Counted from the stretch's first letter, positions 34,142 to 43,476 are shown. The stretch is 64,000 nt of DNA from Pedobacter frigidisoli (GCF_004331675.1 NZ_SJSN01000001.1:186001-250000); one strand, 5' to 3'. The notes: a model not told the origin generated them from the sequence alone. A program made the numbers and translations.

Positions 34142-36415
34142 CTACTCCTCCGATGGAAAGAGCGACGCCAACACCAGCTTAATCTCGCCAAATGAATAAT
34201 CCTTACCTAAAAACTCCCGAATTGTCGCCATCGATTTTGTTTTTTGGCTCTCAACCGCATCGCTAATATTTCTGATTTTATTAGGCTTAACCAATTTAGT
34301 AACATCAATCTGTTGGGTCGAAACATAATAAGCTAAATGCCCCTCAATTGTAGTAACCGAAAAACCACGTTCTTTTGCAATTTCCTCAAGTGTTTTTCCT
34401 TGTTCGTAAAGTTCAAAACTGATTAGCTTAGTATCGACCTTTGGTTCTTTCTTTTTCTTCTCCACAGCCGATTTTACTTTCAAAACCTGCCCTTTCAACT
34501 GAATCGCTTTTTGCAATTGCTCGTTCCGTTCCGATACATTTAACAGTGCATCGGTATCGGCTTTGCTGAATTCTTTCCCGTCGATAATGGCAAGTAACAA
34601 GGCTTTGCTTTTATGCATTTTCTTCAGCTGCTCGTAAACCAAAATCTCTAATTCAAGCAGCTCTGTGAGGTAAGTTTTTATACCTTTCTCTTCTTTTACG
34701 GCCTCAATTTGAATTAAAAATTTATCAGAAACACCTTTAACCAGCGGATTAAAATATTTCAAAGCCGCCTCTACACGCTTAGAAACATTAAAAAAAGTAT
34801 GTCCCGTTTTCTCAGCAAATAGTCCTTTTAGTTGATTTATAAAAGTATCAGCCGTAGCCGTAATTTTCTGAAAATCAGCATACAATTCCATCGTCCAATT
34901 ATCATAGTGCTGTTTTGTCGATTTCTCACTTTTATCAAAAGTTTGCAGATGCTCTTTAATGTAATATCTAATTAAATTCAAATCGAAAGCAGCCAATAAA
35001 TAAGTTCTGATGAAGTCGTAACTCTCCACACTAATCTGTTCGGTTAAAACTTCAGCAGGTTGTTTTGTACTGGAAAAATAGTGGATATTTTGGTCTTGTT
35101 GCAAACCACTTTCACGCAAATGAGAAGTTAAAACCAAACCTTTTAGCGAGCGTAAACGCGAAAGCGCCACATAAGCCTGACCAGGTGCAAAGGCATCGCC
35201 AACATCAATAATGGCCTTATCAAAAGTTAAACCCTGACTTTTATGCACCGTAATTGCCCAAGCCAATTTTATCGGATATTGAACAAAAGAACCCGCTACG
35301 TTTTCTGCAATTTCGTTCGTTGCCTCATTCAGTTTGTACTTTACGTTTTCCCAAGTAAAAGGCGAAACCGAAATCACGGTACGTTCTTCTGGTAGTTCGA
35401 TTTCGATAACATCTTTTGCTATGTGATGAACAACCCCGATTTTACCATTGTAATAACGCTTTTCGGCAGTCATGTCGTTTTTAATGAACATCACTTGTGC
35501 ACCCACTTTCAGCTCTAAACTTTTCTCGTTCGGGTATGCGTACTCATTAAATTCGCCCGTAACCTTTGCATCGAAAAAGTACGATTTGGTTTTAAGCTGT
35601 GTCAATCTTTCTCGGTTGATACTGTCAGCCTTATTGTTATGCGTGGTTAACGTAATATAATTTTCGTCAGTTGATGGTTTAAAATCTTGTTTAAAATGCT
35701 GGCGTAGTAATGCCGTATCCTCGGGTGTGATTTTGTTATTTCGCAGGTTATTCAGCAAATCAATAAAAACCGAATCATCCTGACGATAAATTTTATCCAA
35801 CTCAATATAAATTGGTGGATTATTCTGCAAAGCCAAAGCATCAAAGAAATAAATGCTCTTGTAAAAACCAGCCATTACCCGCCATTCATCATTTTTTACT
35901 ACGGGTGGCAACTGATGTAAATCGCCGATAAATAGCACCTGAACCCCACCAAAAGGCACATTTCTATTTCTACGAATATATCGCAAAGCAAAATCAATCG
36001 CGTCGAGCATATCGGCCCGCAGCATACTCACTTCATCAATAACCAACAGTTCCAATTCCTGCAACATCCTGCGTTTATTGCCCTGCATATTCATGTGCTT
36101 CACAATGGTACGAGGCGTATTGAAGTTAAACGTGATGTTCTGATTCATGATATTCCCTGCCGCATCTGGGAAAAAAGCACCGAATGGCAACTGAAAAAGT
36201 GAGTGAATGGTAACCCCAGACGCATTGATTGCCGCAATGCCTGTCGGTGCACAAATCACAGCTTTTTTGTGTGTCAATTTTATCAGTTTTCGCAAGAAAG
36301 TAGTTTTACCTGTTCCTGCTTTTCCTGTTAAAAAAACGTGTTTCGAAGTGTAATTGATAAACTTGGCTGCAATTTCTGCGGCCATAGAAGTTTCCTCTAT
36401 TTGTGGCATCGGCAA
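34142..36415 (-). CDS. Pif1/RecD-like DNA helicase with C-terminal HTH
   Basis: The 757-residue protein is a superfamily 1B helicase related to Pif1. The Walker A motif GKAGTGKTTFLRKL is near residues 32-45, motif II is LLVIDEVSM near 126, and motif VI lies in 'VALSRLRSL' (about 420-430), with 'TVHKSQG' before it. After about 450 a helical region of about 200 residues follows, ending in a helix-turn-helix segment (EEIAKERGFSVTTIEGHLAYYV) of the HTH_40 type found in RecQ-like enzymes. It probably unwinds DNA during repair or replication. Length and order match the Bacteroidota-specific form. Confidence 0.88.
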   Translation of the reverse strand: MPMPQIEETSMAAEIAAKFINYTSKHVFLTGKAGTGKTTFLRKLIKLTHKKAVICAPTGIAAINASGVTIHSLFQLPFGAFFPDAAGNIMNQNITFNFNTPRTIVKHMNMQGNKRRMLQELELLVIDEVSMLRADMLDAIDFALRYIRRNRNVPFGGVQVLFIGDLHQLPPVVKNDEWRVMAGFYKSIYFFDALALQNNPPIYIELDKIYRQDDSVFIDLLNNLRNNKITPEDTALLRQHFKQDFKPSTDENYITLTTHNNKADSINRERLTQLKTKSYFFDAKVTGEFNEYAYPNEKSLELKVGAQVMFIKNDMTAEKRYYNGKIGVVHHIAKDVIEIELPEERTVISVSPFTWENVKYKLNEATNEIAENVAGSFVQYPIKLAWAITVHKSQGLTFDKAIIDVGDAFAPGQAYVALSRLRSLKGLVLTSHLRESGLQQDQNIHYFSSTKQPAEVLTEQISVESYDFIRTYLLAAFDLNLIRYYIKEHLQTFDKSEKSTKQHYDNWTMELYADFQKITATADTFINQLKGLFAEKTGHTFFNVSKRVEAALKYFNPLVKGVSDKFLIQIEAVKEEKGIKTYLTELLELEILVYEQLKKMHKSKALLLAIIDGKEFSKADTDALLNVSERNEQLQKAIQLKGQVLKVKSAVEKKKKEPKVDTKLISFELYEQGKTLEEIAKERGFSVTTIEGHLAYYVSTQQIDVTKLVKPNKIRNISDAVESQKTKSMATIREFLGKDYSFGEIKLVLASLFPSEE

Positions 36416-36566
36416 TAAGATTTTAGGTTGCTTTAGTTTGGCGGGATAATTAAAGCTAACAATTTTAGCACAAGAATAGGTATGATTTTTAATTTTCAGT
36501 TAATAATTTTCAGTTAGCTTCATTAAGTAATTGGAAATGAATGTTCAGTTTTTCATCGGGAATGGT

Positions 36567-36625
36567 AGTCCTGCTGTGCGCTTTATCCCGATGAAATATC
36601 GGGATGCTCGCTGCCATCAGGTTTA
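36567..36625. repeat. Composite repeat R, copy 4
   Basis: AGTCCTGCT at one end, GCCATCAGGTTTA at the other, with an inner hairpin (TATCCCGATGAAATATCGGGAT). Part of a repeat field in 36416-37236 where no gene is evident. Confidence 0.7.
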
Positions 36626-36657
36626 TTTAACAAAAGGATTTTTGCTTTTGGCTAAAA

Positions 36658-36824
36658 AACCACCCCTTGCCCCTCCTTGAAAATAAGGCGGGGAGCTATA
36701 CAGTGCCAATATAAAATTTAGACGGAAGTTGCCGTTTGGTTAAAAGCATAAACTTCAAAACTGGCACAAATTTGAAATAGTAGACACTACTCCCCTCCTA
36801 ATTTAGGAGGGGCAAGGGGTGGTT
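36658..36824. repeat. Paired 20-bp inverted repeat in the helicase-prfC gap
   Basis: 36658-36677 (AACCACCCCTTGCCCCTCCT) is the exact reverse complement of 36805-36824. Between them lie 127 bp of unremarkable DNA. Arms of this G/C-rich kind are widespread in Bacteroidota genomes. Confidence 0.85.
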
Positions 36825-36856
36825 AAATATTGCCCAAGAACTACTAAAGAAGTTGT

Positions 36857-37009
36857 TTAAACCCGACAGAAATGGAAATACTTTTTTTATTGCAGCAACC
36901 CTGAATATACTGTCATGCTGAGGCACGAAGCATCTGCATCCGATGAAACAGATGCTTCGTGCCTCAGCATGACAGAAGTTTAAAAAAGATTGTAATGAAT
37001 GGCGGGACT
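36857..37009. repeat. Composite repeat R, copy 5, with a nested palindrome
   Basis: It begins TTTAAACCCGACAGAAATGG and ends GGCGGGACTT. In its middle, at 36911-36974, lies a perfect palindromic pair: 36911-36936 (TGTCATGCTGAGGCACGAAG..., 26 bp) and its reverse complement at 36949-36974. A very similar nest occurs at 54894-55042. Confidence 0.85.
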
Positions 37010-37139
37010 TCTTTTACCAAAGAATTACTGCAATTGCTTTTCTAAACATGATTCTCAAGATTTTAGGATTAGCAGGATAGTGGCATAACCCTATTAAAGA
37101 TTAAAAAATTAACGAGCTCAAACAGTTAACCAATTTTCT

Positions 37140-37147
37140 TATCTTTG
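37140..37147 (+). promoter_or_regulatory. -7 box upstream of prfC (TATCTTTG)
   Basis: TATCTTTG matches the consensus and lies 90 bp before the prfC start. A 14-codon ORF (37155-37199) begins 7 bp later and may be a leader peptide, but I cannot support that further. Confidence 0.55.
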
Positions 37148-37236
37148 CAGCCTGATGAAACAAAAATATACACTTCTTATCGCAGTTAAATTCCTTTAAC
37201 TCCATTTCATCGCCATTTTTTACCCAAAATTTTATT

Positions 37237-38820
37237 ATGCTTAACCCTGAAATAGAAAAACGTAAAACCTTTGCCATTATTAGTCACCCCGATGCGGGCA
37301 AGACCACTTTGACGGAAAAATTCCTGCTTTTTGGTGGTGCCATAAACACGGCTGGTGCGGTAAAACGGAACAAGGCGAACCAAAGCAATACTTCCGATTT
37401 TATGGAAATTGAGAAACAACGTGGTATCTCGGTGGCAACTTCGGTAATGGGTTTTGAGTACAGTGGCAAGCGCATAAACATTTTGGATACGCCTGGTCAC
37501 AAGGATTTCGCCGAAGATACTTACCGAACTTTATCGGCTGTGGATAGCGTAATTTTGGTGGTCGACTGTGTAAAAGGTGTTGAGGAACAGACGGAAAAAC
37601 TGATGTCGGTTTGCCGTATGCGGAACACGCCAGTGATTATTTTCGTTAACAAAATGGATCGCGAGGGTAAGGAAGCTTTCGATTTATTGGATGAAATTGA
37701 GGAAAAACTGAATATCAGTTTATGTCCGCTTTCTTGGCCAATTGGCTTGGGGCACACATTTAAGGGTGTTTATAGCATTTATAACAAACATTTAAATCTT
37801 TTTCAACCAGATAAAACCAAAATTTCAAACTCGGTAATTGCCGTTGAAGATTTAGATGATGATAACCTGACTAACTTCTTAAAAGAAAAAGAAATTAGCA
37901 ATTTAAAGGACGATTTAGAACTCGTTGAGGGTGTTTACGGCCAAATTGATAAGGAACTTTATAACGAGGGTTTATTAGCGCCAGTATTCTTTGGTAGCGC
38001 CATTAATAATTTCGGTATTAAGGAACTTTTGGATACGTTTATCGACATTGCGCCAAGTCCGCGACACCGTGAGGCTGAAGAGCGTGATGTGTTGGTTGAG
38101 GAGAAAAACTTCAGTGGTTTTGTATTTAAAATCCACGCCAATTTAGACCCAAAACACCGTGATAGAATCGCATTTTTAAGAATCTGCTCGGGTAAATTTG
38201 AGCGCAATAAATTCTATTACCATACCCGTCAGGACAAGAAACTGAAATTCTCGAACCCAATGGATTTCATGGCAAACGAGAAAAGTATTGTTGAAGAAGC
38301 TTGGCCTGGCGATGTGGTTGGTTTGTACGATAGTGGCAACTTTAAAATCGGCGATACTTTGACCGAGGGCGAAAAACTGCAGTTTAAAGGAATTCCAAGT
38401 TTCTCGCCATCTATTTTTAAAGAAGTAGAAAACATGGACCCAATGCGAACTAAACAATTGGAAAAAGGTATAGAACAATTAACTGATGAGGGTGTGGCGC
38501 AATTATTTGTGATGCAGCCAGGAAATAGAAAGGTTATCGGTGCTGTTGGTGAACTTCAATTCGAGGTAATTAACTTCCGTTTAGAACATGAATATGGCGC
38601 TAAATGTCGTTTCCGTACGTTGAGTTACACGCGTTCGAGCTGGGTAACTTCTGCTGACAGAAAAAAATTGGATGAGTTTGTGAAACGTAAACAGCAGCAT
38701 ATTGGTTTCGATAAAGAGGCAAATCCTGTTTATTTGGCCGATAGTGAATACATGATTAATTTAACTAAACAGGATTATCCTGATATCGATTTCCATAAAA
38801 CGAGCGAGTTTAAAAGCTAG
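37237..38820 (+). CDS. prfC: Peptide chain release factor 3
   Basis: The 527-residue protein is RF3, the GTPase that releases RF1/RF2 from the ribosome after termination. The G1 motif [19 protein letters not shown] is near residues 14-32, with the RF3-typical GAI-like switch region, then [13 protein letters not shown] (G2), [15 protein letters not shown] (G3) and FVNKMDREG (G4). Domains II and III follow, with typical length. It follows a 7-bp-spaced short ORF and a promoter, and precedes the convergent GH32 gene. Confidence 0.96.
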   Translation: MLNPEIEKRKTFAIISHPDAGKTTLTEKFLLFGGAINTAGAVKRNKANQSNTSDFMEIEKQRGISVATSVMGFEYSGKRINILDTPGHKDFAEDTYRTLSAVDSVILVVDCVKGVEEQTEKLMSVCRMRNTPVIIFVNKMDREGKEAFDLLDEIEEKLNISLCPLSWPIGLGHTFKGVYSIYNKHLNLFQPDKTKISNSVIAVEDLDDDNLTNFLKEKEISNLKDDLELVEGVYGQIDKELYNEGLLAPVFFGSAINNFGIKELLDTFIDIAPSPRHREAEERDVLVEEKNFSGFVFKIHANLDPKHRDRIAFLRICSGKFERNKFYYHTRQDKKLKFSNPMDFMANEKSIVEEAWPGDVVGLYDSGNFKIGDTLTEGEKLQFKGIPSFSPSIFKEVENMDPMRTKQLEKGIEQLTDEGVAQLFVMQPGNRKVIGAVGELQFEVINFRLEHEYGAKCRFRTLSYTRSSWVTSADRKKLDEFVKRKQQHIGFDKEANPVYLADSEYMINLTKQDYPDIDFHKTSEFKS

Positions 38821-38889
38821 TTTTAAATGAGTGAATTTTGAATGATTGAATGGTTGCTATACTCTTTCATTTAAAATTCACTCAATCTC

Positions 38890-40410
38890 TCATTTCCCTT
38901 TACTCAAATCCCAAACTTTAAGATTATTCAAAACTGCTTTTCCACCGATTGAGAAAGCAGAGAATCCAGTCGCTTTTTCATCAGGAAAAACCATTGTGGT
39001 AATTACCTTTTCGCCACCATTTCCAAAAACCTCCAGAGAAGATTTATCTAATAAAACCTGCAGTTTAATTTTACCGTTAATAGGATTCACATTGGCTGTT
39101 TGCATAATGTTCTTATCGTTTTTAATTCCTTTTTCTGAGCGTGAACAATCTACATAAAGTTGTTTCTTGGTCACATCATAACCAATTTCGATTTCTTTAA
39201 TGATGATTCCTTTATCATCTTTTAACTGAGCGATTTTAAACCCAACATTTTTGGCATCATTAACTGAAAATTCTGCATCAATCCAATATGAATTCAATGT
39301 CGGACCCAATACGGTTTCCCCGTTTAAAGCAATGTTGTTTTTAGTTGATAATTTTCCATCTGAATGCTTCGTTAGTTTATCACTTATGATGCTTGTTGGT
39401 TGCTGAAATAACCTCACACCATCGACAGTTGTTTTTAATGATAAATCTCTTGGGATCGACATTTGTCCTTTCCATGGAAAAGTTTCGTTTCCGCCAGGCT
39501 GTAACCAGCCTAATAAAATTCTTTGGTTTTTTGGGGCATCGTTCCACGGAATTCCAGCGTAAAAAGAATCGCCATCATCTACTAACAAAGTCAACTTTTC
39601 ATCATTATCATTTTTGAAAGTTTTACCATCAAAATCGCCGACAAAATATTGCATAGTTGGTCCTTTTGGTCCGAATAAGGAAATTACTAACACCCATTTG
39701 GTATTGCTTTTATTTCCATCAACAGCCAAAGGAATTATAAACGGGCATTCCCAACCACTTCCTTGGTTTCCTTGTTTGCCGAAATCGCTCAGCATTGTCC
39801 AATCCTTTAAATTAGTAGAACCGTAAAACCTGGCTTGATGCTCATCAACCATTGCAACCGTCATAATCCATTGTTTCGAAGCCTCATGCCACCAAACATT
39901 AGGGTCGCGAAAATCCTTTTTATTTAAATCGATAATAGGATTTTTGGCATAGTTGGTAAAAGTCAATCCTCCATCATTGCTGTAAGCTAAATATTGCGAT
40001 TCAATGTGTTGCTTGGGTAAATCGGCGGTGTAAAATGCCAAAATTGGTGCTTTGCCTTTGCCCAATCCACTTACATTATTTTTATCTAAAACAGCAGACC
40101 CCGAGAAAATCATGGTCGTTGTATCTTTCGTTATTTTTTCTGGAATTGCCACCGGAAGATGTTTCCAATTAACCAAATCTTTACTGGTTGCATGGCCCCA
40201 ACTCATGTGGCCCCACTTATTTTCGAAAGGATTATATTGATAGTAAAGTTGAAATTCGCCATTGAGATAAATTAATCCATTAGGGTCGTTTAGCCAATTT
40301 GATGGAGCTGTAAAATGATAAGTCGGGCGCCATTGCGGAGTTGCTTGTTGTGCAAAACTCCCCATCGAGGCAAGCAATAAAATAATAGGGATTAATTTAA
40401 GTTTAAGCAT
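38890..40410 (-). CDS. GH32 fructan hydrolase (levanase/invertase-like)
   Basis: The 506-residue exported protein is a glycoside hydrolase family 32 member. The signal peptide is residues 1-20 (ending SFA). The nucleophile Asp42 is in WLNDPNG, the transition-state stabiliser motif RDP is at 166-168, and the acid-base Glu219 is in GWECP. The five-bladed propeller is followed by a C-terminal beta-sandwich (about 340-505). It likely releases fructose from levan, inulin or sucrose outside the cytoplasm. The precise linkage is not predictable. It lies 7 bp downstream of the WYL regulator on the same strand, so the two could be on one transcript. Confidence 0.92.
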   Translation of the reverse strand: MLKLKLIPIILLLASMGSFAQQATPQWRPTYHFTAPSNWLNDPNGLIYLNGEFQLYYQYNPFENKWGHMSWGHATSKDLVNWKHLPVAIPEKITKDTTTMIFSGSAVLDKNNVSGLGKGKAPILAFYTADLPKQHIESQYLAYSNDGGLTFTNYAKNPIIDLNKKDFRDPNVWWHEASKQWIMTVAMVDEHQARFYGSTNLKDWTMLSDFGKQGNQGSGWECPFIIPLAVDGNKSNTKWVLVISLFGPKGPTMQYFVGDFDGKTFKNDNDEKLTLLVDDGDSFYAGIPWNDAPKNQRILLGWLQPGGNETFPWKGQMSIPRDLSLKTTVDGVRLFQQPTSIISDKLTKHSDGKLSTKNNIALNGETVLGPTLNSYWIDAEFSVNDAKNVGFKIAQLKDDKGIIIKEIEIGYDVTKKQLYVDCSRSEKGIKNDKNIMQTANVNPINGKIKLQVLLDKSSLEVFGNGGEKVITTMVFPDEKATGFSAFSIGGKAVLNNLKVWDLSKGK

Positions 40411-40417
40411 TTCTTTA

Positions 40418-41470
40418 CTATTTGGTTATAAATTTTTGAGGAATCGGTGGCTCCTCTTTAGCCTCGTACTGTTTAAATGTTTGTTCTAATCGCCGTTTTA
40501 TTTTCGAAATCAGCAACCTTGGTGACAGCACTTTTACACATTCCCCGAAACCCAAAATTTCTCTTTCTAATTCGTAATTTAAAACAACATCTATCCTAAA
40601 GGTAGTCGTTTTTTCATTCTTACTCAATACCACTTGAGAGGAATGTAAAGGTTTGGTAACCACATAAGGGGCATGGTCGTTTGTAAATTCCAAAATCACC
40701 TTTTGTGCTCTATCTCTTTCATTTTTGGTAACGCCGATCAAATCATCATAGTAGCGATCGAAATCTATGCCTTGATAACTTACAAATTCTTCGTTTGGTA
40801 ACTCTTGAAACTCAACAATTCTATCTAAAGCGAGGTTTAAAATTCCCGGACGCTTTTTTGCCTTGCAGATTAAAAACCATCGGTTTCTGTATTCCTTCAG
40901 CAGATATGGATAGTAAATTCCCTGTTGCGCTTGTTGTGCTTTGAACGATTTATACTCAATTAACAGCGACCGTTTGTTTAAAACCGCTTGATATAAAGGT
41001 GGAATACATTCTAAACCCTTAACCAATTTATTGCTTTCCAGCTGAATATTATTACCGCTTTGTTTAGTCGATTTGTATAGGTTATTTTCCAAACGGGCAA
41101 TCATATCGCTCATTTCATCGAAATAATTAAAGGCGTTGAACTGTTTAAGTACGCCTACAATTTCTTTCATTTTATCTACATCAGCGTTATTTATTGGTGC
41201 TTTTGTAATGCTAAAGCTCGGGTTTTCATAAGCATAAAAGCGTTTATCCTGAACCACAATTGGCGCATTATAACCCAGTTTATCGCTTCTCATCAATTGA
41301 ATATCCGCCTGAATGGTTCGTTTGCTTACGCCAGAAGTTATTCCCTCTAACTCATAAAGTGTTGCTGAAACCTTTTCTATGATATCTTCCAAGGTCCATT
41401 TACGGAATCGATTTTTCAGACAATCATCAATGGTTTTGTATCGAATTAGTGCTAGTTTATTTACGGCCAT
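40418..41470 (-). CDS. WYL-domain transcriptional regulator
   Basis: The 350-residue protein has an N-terminal helix-turn-helix region (about 1-80, ending SKRTIQADIQLMRSD) and a WYL domain at about 155-225. The core YPYLLKEYRNRWFLICK at 187-203 contains the RWFLI version of the W-Y-L triad; a C-terminal ligand-sensing extension follows. WYL proteins sense nucleotides or nucleic acids in several defence and repair regulators. It is divergent from the Ro60 gene across 285 bp containing two similar operator-like sites, so it probably controls the RNA-repair operon. It also runs into the GH32 gene with a 7-bp gap. Confidence 0.9.
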   Translation of the reverse strand: MAVNKLALIRYKTIDDCLKNRFRKWTLEDIIEKVSATLYELEGITSGVSKRTIQADIQLMRSDKLGYNAPIVVQDKRFYAYENPSFSITKAPINNADVDKMKEIVGVLKQFNAFNYFDEMSDMIARLENNLYKSTKQSGNNIQLESNKLVKGLECIPPLYQAVLNKRSLLIEYKSFKAQQAQQGIYYPYLLKEYRNRWFLICKAKKRPGILNLALDRIVEFQELPNEEFVSYQGIDFDRYYDDLIGVTKNERDRAQKVILEFTNDHAPYVVTKPLHSSQVVLSKNEKTTTFRIDVVLNYELEREILGFGECVKVLSPRLLISKIKRRLEQTFKQYEAKEEPPIPQKFITK

Positions 41471-41540
41471 TTGAATGAATTTAGATTTCAGCTAAAAATC
41501 TGACGATTTAGCTCATCTAAATATAGAAAAGTCCTCAATA

Positions 41541-41563
41541 ACTACGCAATACAATTGCGCAAT
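41541..41563. promoter_or_regulatory. Operator-like site 1 in the WYL-Ro60 gap
   Basis: ACTACGC, nine bases, then GCGCAAT. It also contains a perfect 12-bp palindrome AATTGCGCAATT (41553-41564). It shares ACTRCGC-N9-GCG with site 2. Confidence 0.5.
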
Positions 41564-41603
41564 TAGTATAGATAGAAACTAATTTGTCGATATTTTAAAT
41601 TTT

Positions 41604-41622
41604 ATTTGATTGATTATCAAAT
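41604..41622. promoter_or_regulatory. Inverted repeat in the WYL-Ro60 gap
   Basis: ATTTGAT (41604-41610) and ATCAAAT (41616-41622) form a perfect dyad with a 5-bp spacer in an AT-rich region. It may be a third protein site or part of a promoter. Confidence 0.35.
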
Positions 41623-41652
41623 AAATAATAAAGAATATCAGAATTATTTTTT

Positions 41653-41675
41653 ACTGCGCAAATCTGTCGCGTAGT
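41653..41675. promoter_or_regulatory. Operator-like site 2 in the WYL-Ro60 gap
   Basis: ACTGCGC, nine bases, then GCGTAGT: a dyad with one mismatch. It overlaps the expected -33 region upstream of a -7-like box CATCTTTG at 41684-41691, so a bound protein would block the Ro60 promoter. Confidence 0.55.
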
Positions 41676-41755
41676 CGTAGTGGCATCTTTGTAATGTCAG
41701 AACGATAGCAAATATTTAAATCTGGCAGAAATGTTAAACAATAAACTTAGCGATT

Positions 41756-43273
41756 ATGAAATTCAATTTTTTTAACACAAGAAAACAGATTACTACAAAT
41801 CATGAAAATGCAAAAGCATACACCATGACTCCCGAGTTGGAGTTGTATGCTGCCGTGGTAACAACAGGATTGAATGATTCCTTTTATGAATCTGGCAATA
41901 CTAGGTTAAACAGAATTAAGGAACTAATCGCAAAGTGTGATCCAACATTTGTTGCCAGGTTAGCCATTTATGCCCGTACTGAAATGAACTTGAGGTCGGT
42001 GCCAATGGTATTGTCGGTAGAATTGGCGAAAAGAATTTCTGGCGATTCGATTGTAAGCAAAACCGTTAGCAAAGTGGTTTTAAGAGCTGATGAAATAACG
42101 GAATTGTTAGCCTATTATCAAATTGCCAATGAAAGAAAAGGAACAAAAAAGTTAAATAAACTTTCGAAGCAAATTCAGAAAGGTTTGGTTGATTCTTTCA
42201 ATAGGTTTGATGAATACCAATTTGCAAAATACAATAGAAACACTGATGTAAAACTAAAAGATGCTTTGTTTTTGGTACACCCAAAAGCTAAAGATGGTTT
42301 GCAACAAGAGATTTTCAATAAAATCGCATCAGATAATTTGACAACACCATACACATGGGAAACTGAACTTTCTGAATTGGGTAAAACGAAATTTGAAAAT
42401 GAACATGCAAAATCTTTTGCCTTTACCAGAAAATGGGAAGCGTTAATCGAAAGCAAGAAAGTTGGCTATATGGCTTTGATGAGAAATCTTCGAAACATTT
42501 TGGATGCAAACGTTTCTGCCAGACATATAGAAATGGTTTGTTCTTATTTAAGCAATGAAAAAGCAGTTTTAAATTCGAAACAACTTCCATTTAGATTTCT
42601 TTCTGCTTACAGAGAGTTAAAATCAGCAAAATCGAGTTTTACCTCGGTAATATTAGGTGCTTTGGAAGACGCTGTAATGTGTAGTGCAAAGAACATAAAA
42701 GGTTTTGGTTTCGATACTTCAGTAGTTATTGCTTGTGATGTTTCGGGCTCGATGCAAAAACCAGTATCAGCAAAAAGCACGGTATTACTTTATGATATTG
42801 GTTTAATGCTTGCGATGTTAATGCAATCGCAATGCAAAAACGTAACAACTGGAATGTTTGGCGATAGCTATAAAGTAATCAACATGCCTAAACGAAATGT
42901 TTTAGCGAACGTAATGGAATATTACAGACGCGAGGGTGAAGTTGGTTATGCGACAAATGGTTACTTGGTAATTGATGATTTACTTCGTCGAAGAGCAGTG
43001 GTTGATAAAGTAATGATATTCACGGATACCCAAATGTGGGATAACAGTTACACAGACAATTCTTTTGCTAAATCGTGGAAGAGTTACAAAAACATAGCAC
43101 CAAATGCAAAGCTGTATTTGTTCAATTTGGCAGGCTACAAAACCCTACCGATAGATGTTAGACAAAATGATGTTTATTTATTGGCTGGTTGGTCTGATAA
43201 AATTTTCGATATACTTTCGGGTATGGAAAATGCAGTTTCTGCATTAGAGAAAATCAGTCAGATTGAAATATAA
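41756..43273 (+). CDS. Ro60 protein (TROVE and vWA domains)
   Basis: The 505-residue protein is a bacterial Ro60 homologue (Rsr type). Residues about 20-300 form the helical TROVE ring that binds misfolded RNA and Y RNAs (LYAAVVTTGLNDSFYES, ARLAIYARTEMNLRSVPMVL). A von Willebrand A domain follows, with the MIDAS motif DVSGSM at about 328-333 and a later TDTQMWD. It lacks a signal peptide, so it works in the cytosol. In other bacteria Ro60 joins the exonuclease PNPase through a Y RNA. Here five Y RNA-like genes follow directly, then RNA-repair enzymes, which is strong context support. Confidence 0.95.
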   Translation: MKFNFFNTRKQITTNHENAKAYTMTPELELYAAVVTTGLNDSFYESGNTRLNRIKELIAKCDPTFVARLAIYARTEMNLRSVPMVLSVELAKRISGDSIVSKTVSKVVLRADEITELLAYYQIANERKGTKKLNKLSKQIQKGLVDSFNRFDEYQFAKYNRNTDVKLKDALFLVHPKAKDGLQQEIFNKIASDNLTTPYTWETELSELGKTKFENEHAKSFAFTRKWEALIESKKVGYMALMRNLRNILDANVSARHIEMVCSYLSNEKAVLNSKQLPFRFLSAYRELKSAKSSFTSVILGALEDAVMCSAKNIKGFGFDTSVVIACDVSGSMQKPVSAKSTVLLYDIGLMLAMLMQSQCKNVTTGMFGDSYKVINMPKRNVLANVMEYYRREGEVGYATNGYLVIDDLLRRRAVVDKVMIFTDTQMWDNSYTDNSFAKSWKSYKNIAPNAKLYLFNLAGYKTLPIDVRQNDVYLLAGWSDKIFDILSGMENAVSALEKISQIEI

Positions 43274-43277
43274 ACCC

Positions 43278-43303
43278 ATCCCACAGTAAATTGGCTGTGG
43301 GAT
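43278..43303 (+). other. Hairpin between the Ro60 gene and the Y RNA array
   Basis: ATCCCACAG (43278-43286) pairs with CTGTGGGAT (43295-43303), 9 bp without mismatch. No T-run follows, so it is more likely a processing or stabilising hairpin than a terminator. Confidence 0.6.
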
Positions 43304-43326
43304 ATTAAATAAAAATATTGATAAAT

Positions 43327-43458
43327 AAGCAAGTGTCGTAGAGAAGAGTTACTTCGCAATTGGGATGCCCTGGTTGTAGGTTCGAGTCCTACCTCTTTAA
43401 TTAGAGTAGCTCAATGGTTAGAGCAGGAAAATAGTCTCTTTCGTAATTTACCTTGCTT
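43327..43458 (+). ncRNA. Y RNA-like gene 1, with T arm and D arm
   Basis: Outer stem AAGCAAG (43327-43333) pairs with CTTGCTT (43452-43458). TGTCGT (43334-43339), 8 variable bases, and GTTACTTCG (43348-43356) form the shared block. AGAGA/TCTCT forms an inner helix. The middle holds a perfect T arm (43376-43392, loop TTCGAGT), a short capped stem CTCT/AGAG (43393-43406) and a perfect D arm (43409-43424, GCTC/GAGC). So the order is T arm, capped acceptor-like stem, D arm. It encodes no protein. It lies just downstream of the Ro60 gene. Confidence 0.85.
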
Positions 43459-43476
43459 TATAAAAGAATGAAAATA

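Noticed and set aside
43376-43424. A genuine tRNA gene in the 43.3-43.8 kb gap
   Set aside because: T and D arms are in the wrong order, no anticodon arm or acceptor stem with CCA end exists, and the shared Y-like block encloses it; so I call it tRNA mimicry.
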